DNA of 64,000 bases. It comes from Chitinophagaceae bacterium UBA4411 (GTDB lineage: Bacteria; Bacteroidota; Bacteroidia; Chitinophagales; Chitinophagaceae). Made by a program: the position numbers and the translations under genes. Shown piece by piece: positions 61,960 to 64,000 of the stretch. The first letter of the stretch is position 1, and each line of letters begins with the position of its first letter. Under the pieces are notes generated by a model. The model made no database searches. It saw only the letters and a program-made list of their open reading frames with translations, and was not told the DNA's origin. The stretch spans positions 186,001 through 250,000 of the forward strand of contig DGQP01000016.1 of assembly GCA_002400415.1 (NCBI GenBank). The letters are read 5' to 3'.

Positions 61960-62859
61960 ATGATCATTGACCTGGAAAAGCTGAAACCGGCTGAGAAACA
62001 ATATTACCTGCAGCATGTGATTGCCCCGCGGCCCATTTGTTTTGCCTCTACGATTGATAAGGCCGGGAATGTGAACCTGAGCCCCTTTAGTTTTTTCAAC
62101 CTGTTCTCTTCCAACCCGCCCATCGTGGTGTTTTCTCCTGCCCGCCGCGTGAGGGATAATACCAGCAAGCATACCTTAGAAAATGTGCTGGAAGTGCCGG
62201 AAGTAGTGATCAATATCGTGACCTATGATATGGTGCAGCAGATGTCACTGGCCAGTTGCGAGTTTCCCCGGGGGACTAATGAGTTTGTCAAAGCCGGTTT
62301 TACCGAAGAGCCTGCCAGCCTGGTAAAGCCACCGATGGTAAAGGAAAGCAAGGTGAAGATGGAATGCCGGGTCACCGAAGTGAAACCACTGGGCACAGAA
62401 GGCGGGGCCGGTAATTTAGTGATCTGTGAAGTACTGCGGATGCATATTGCAGAGGAGTTGCTGGATGACCCTTCGGCTGCTCAGGATTTACCCAAACTGG
62501 ACCAGCGCAAAATCAATCATGTTGCCCGGTTGGGTGGCGACTGGTACTGCGTGGTAAATGAGGCCAGCCTTTTCCAGGTGGCCAAGCCCAATACACAATT
62601 GGGTATCGGTGTGGATGCCCTGCCGGCCCATATCCGGAACAGCGCTATTCTTTCGGGCAATGATCTTGGCCAGCTGGCCAATGTGCACGACCTGCCGGTG
62701 ATAGAACCCTCTTTTGATGACCCCCACCTGAAGCAGATTATCCAGTACTATAGTATCAGTCCCGGTGAAATGGAGAAAGAGCTGCAGCTTTATGCCAAAA
62801 AATTGCTGGCCAACGGGCAGGTGCGGGAAGCCTGGCAGGTATTACTGGCAGGGGTTTGA
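61960..62859 (+). CDS. Flavin reductase-like domain protein
   Basis: The 299-residue protein has an FMN-binding split-barrel (flavin reductase-like) domain at about 15-185: IAPRPICFASTIDKAGNVNLSPFSFFNLFSSNPPIVVFSPARR. A C-terminal extension of about 110 residues is helical and not needed for the fold. It would use NAD(P)H to reduce flavin, or act as a flavin-dependent oxidoreductase; substrate unknown. I start at the ATG at 61960. It lies alone on the plus strand. Confidence 0.88.
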   Translation: MIIDLEKLKPAEKQYYLQHVIAPRPICFASTIDKAGNVNLSPFSFFNLFSSNPPIVVFSPARRVRDNTSKHTLENVLEVPEVVINIVTYDMVQQMSLASCEFPRGTNEFVKAGFTEEPASLVKPPMVKESKVKMECRVTEVKPLGTEGGAGNLVICEVLRMHIAEELLDDPSAAQDLPKLDQRKINHVARLGGDWYCVVNEASLFQVAKPNTQLGIGVDALPAHIRNSAILSGNDLGQLANVHDLPVIEPSFDDPHLKQIIQYYSISPGEMEKELQLYAKKLLANGQVREAWQVLLAGV

Positions 62860-62912
62860 AGAAGATTACCGGCAAAAGAGGGGTTCCGTCTGCCGGCCGG
62901 CGCAGCCCGGGC

Positions 62913-62942
62913 TTTGTTTTTTGGCCATAAACAGTACCTTTG
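62913..62942 (+). promoter_or_regulatory. Promoter of the PorT-like gene
   Basis: TTTG at 62913-62916 and TACCTTTG at 62935-62942 are separated by 18 bases, fitting the Bacteroidota -33/-7 pattern. The leader before the ATG at 63103 would be about 155 bases. Confidence 0.6.
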
Positions 62943-63102
62943 CCCCGCTATAAAAAATGATTTTTTTTACATCAGGTTTCTGCTAATTTTATCGCATTAT
63001 AGCCTGTGATCAAATCAGGGACATTCCCGAAATCCCGTTAAAAAGAGTAGGGCGCCTTTACCGAAAAGCGAAACGAGTAGGTACATACAAAACTGCTGTG
63101 TT

Positions 63103-63744
63103 ATGAAAAAGACGTTTTCTATTTTGGCTGTATTTCTTTTTGCCCTGCAGGTGGCAGGATTTTCCCAGTCTTCACGAGTAGGCCTTACAGGTGGTTTCAC
63201 AATCAGTGATATCATGGGTAACCAAAACCAAATGAACCATACCGTTAAAACCGGTTACACTTTCGGCTTGCTGGTAAATACCCCCTTGGGTGGAAAATTC
63301 AGCTTCCAGCCTTCAATTAATTATGTGCAAAAAGGAAACCTGCTGAAAGAAGATGCCAATACGAAAGTGTTCAATGCATTACGCTATGCTGAAGTTCCTT
63401 TCAATTTCCTCTACAGCACCAACGGTATCAATGGTGGTTTTTTTGTAGGACTCGGGCCCACACTTTCTTTCAATGTTCCTTCTAAAAGGGTAACGGAGAA
63501 TAAAAAAACAGGAAAGAAAACCTCTACAGATATCATTTTCGGTGAAACAGCTGCAGCTGATTTCAGGGGCGTTGATTATGGCGCTAATGCATTATTGGGA
63601 TACCGGCTGCCCGGTGGCTTTTTTGCCCAGGCCTATTATAACCAGGGCATCAGGAACTTAGTGACCGGTGAAGCAGTAGGCGATAAAAAGATAAGAAATG
63701 CCTGCTTTGGTATCCAGATTGGTTTCCTCTTCAATAACAAATAA
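63103..63744 (+). CDS. Outer membrane beta-barrel protein, PorT-like
   Basis: The 213-residue protein has a signal peptide (MKKTFSILAVFLFALQVAGFSQ) and an eight-strand-like barrel: RVGLTGGFTISDIMG, FSFQPSINYVQKGNLL, YAEVPFNFLYS, GGFFVGLGPTLSFNV, and the ending ACFGIQIGFLF with terminal residues NNK. PorT-family barrels act in outer-membrane biogenesis or type IX secretion; which is unknown here. A terminator follows. Confidence 0.86.
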   Translation: MKKTFSILAVFLFALQVAGFSQSSRVGLTGGFTISDIMGNQNQMNHTVKTGYTFGLLVNTPLGGKFSFQPSINYVQKGNLLKEDANTKVFNALRYAEVPFNFLYSTNGINGGFFVGLGPTLSFNVPSKRVTENKKTGKKTSTDIIFGETAAADFRGVDYGANALLGYRLPGGFFAQAYYNQGIRNLVTGEAVGDKKIRNACFGIQIGFLFNNK

Positions 63745-63765
63745 GCAAACGCTTTTCAGCATATT

Positions 63766-63794
63766 AAAAAAGCCCCGGTTTACGGGGCTTTTTT
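63766..63794 (+). terminator. Rho-independent terminator after the PorT-like gene
   Basis: A 12-base-pair stem (63766-63777 with 63783-63794) with a 5-base loop has A/T runs on both sides, so it could also serve the convergent DUF4197 gene. Confidence 0.9.
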
Positions 63795-63801
63795 ATATCT
63801 G

Positions 63802-63822
63802 TTTCCTTTCGCCGAAAGGAAA
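63802..63822 (-). terminator. Second hairpin after the DUF4197 gene
   Basis: TTTCCTTTC-GCC-GAAAGGAAA is a perfect 9-base stem (63802-63810 with 63814-63822) just after the DUF4197 stop. It has no strong T run, so it may only stabilise the mRNA end. Confidence 0.45.
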
Positions 63823-63827
63823 TCCTT

Positions 63828-64000
63828 TTATTTTCCGCCAAATACTTTTTTCAGCAGGTCGCTTGTTCTTGCCAGGGGATTAGCCCTGATATTGGCTTCT
63901 TCTTTGGCCACCTGGTCAAATAAAGCATCCACGGCTTTGCCCACCACAAAGGAGGTCAGATCCGGATTGATCTTTTTGAAGGTGGTGGGGAACTTGTTAT
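63828..64000 (-). CDS. DUF4197 domain-containing protein (5' end cut by window)
   Basis: Only the C-terminal 57 residues are visible, read on the minus strand with TAA at 63828-63830. They contain TSFVVGKAVDALFDQVAKEEANIR and ANPLARTSDLLKKVFGGK, the typical DUF4197 end. The function of that family is unknown; members usually carry a signal peptide, which would lie outside this window. Confidence 0.85.
   Translation of the reverse strand, partial: NKFPTTFKKINPDLTSFVVGKAVDALFDQVAKEEANIRANPLARTSDLLKKVFGGK

Noticed and set aside
1..64000. tRNA, rRNA, CRISPR or transposase genes
   Set aside because: I saw no cloverleaf-like sequences, no regularly spaced direct repeats and no transposase or integrase motifs.

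Overview
The window looks like chromosome from a Bacteroidota member, most likely the Chitinophagaceae or a close relative. The support is a type IX secretion C-terminal sorting domain, gliding protein GldC, TonB/OMP_b-brl and PorT-like barrels, and lineage-typical families (DUF6089, DUF4290, DUF2911, DUF4197, PepSY-like). Promoters carry the TAnnTTTG -7 element and there are almost no Shine-Dalgarno sequences. MurA carries Asp at the catalytic Cys position, which I recall as common in this phylum. I saw no rRNA, tRNA, CRISPR array, transposase or phage gene.

Layout. 1-7.5 kb: housekeeping and stress genes (CPBP protease, dusB, ALDH/GPx pair, tadA, Mn-type SOD, Ada-like alkyltransferase). 7.4-8.3 kb: rpmH-rnpA-yidD on the minus strand, behind a strikingly structured leader. 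8.5-19.3 kb: a long minus-strand envelope block (alpha/beta hydrolase, CBS protein, TamA/BamA-like barrel, nadK, DUF6089, uppS, bamA, two Skp/OmpH chaperones, murI). 19.5-22.2 kb: CvpA, YqeY, GldC and a glycosyltransferase. 22.4-31.7 kb, plus strand: T9SS cargo, DUF4290, murA, HAD hydrolase, gmk, CNNM/CBS protein, tatC, rpiB, M28 peptidase. 32-41.4 kb: a deoxyhypusine-synthase-like enzyme, three paralogous secreted PepSY-like proteins under matching promoters, an SdpR/SdpI pair, an acyl-carrier-protein phosphodiesterase homologue, tandem DUF2911 proteins and an asparagine synthetase. 41.6-52.7 kb: a trans-sulfuration enzyme, a serine hydrolase, a large outer-membrane receptor, a fatty-acid hydroxylase, a GH9-NodB fusion and an FAH-family enzyme.

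From about 52.7 to 60.9 kb the sequence is visibly more AT-rich and reads as accessory DNA. It holds an orphan gene between inverted repeats, a TIGR03067-like lipoprotein, a Crp/Fnr regulator with two matching palindromes, an aldo/keto reductase, a membrane class III nucleotide cyclase, and an SDR-SDR-membrane protein-AraC operon whose first SDR has a signal peptide. The last 3 kb return to ordinary sequence: a head-GIN protein, a flavin reductase, a PorT-like barrel and a partial DUF4197 gene.

The best leads are regulatory. They are the Crp/Fnr palindromes, a shared palindrome and leader upstream of the receptor and head-GIN genes, the three near-identical PepSY-like promoters, the mutually exclusive hairpins before rpmH, and the SdpR operator. 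The best protein-level oddities are the exported SDR, the GH9-NodB fusion with a repeat-derived linker, and the bacterial DHS homologue.
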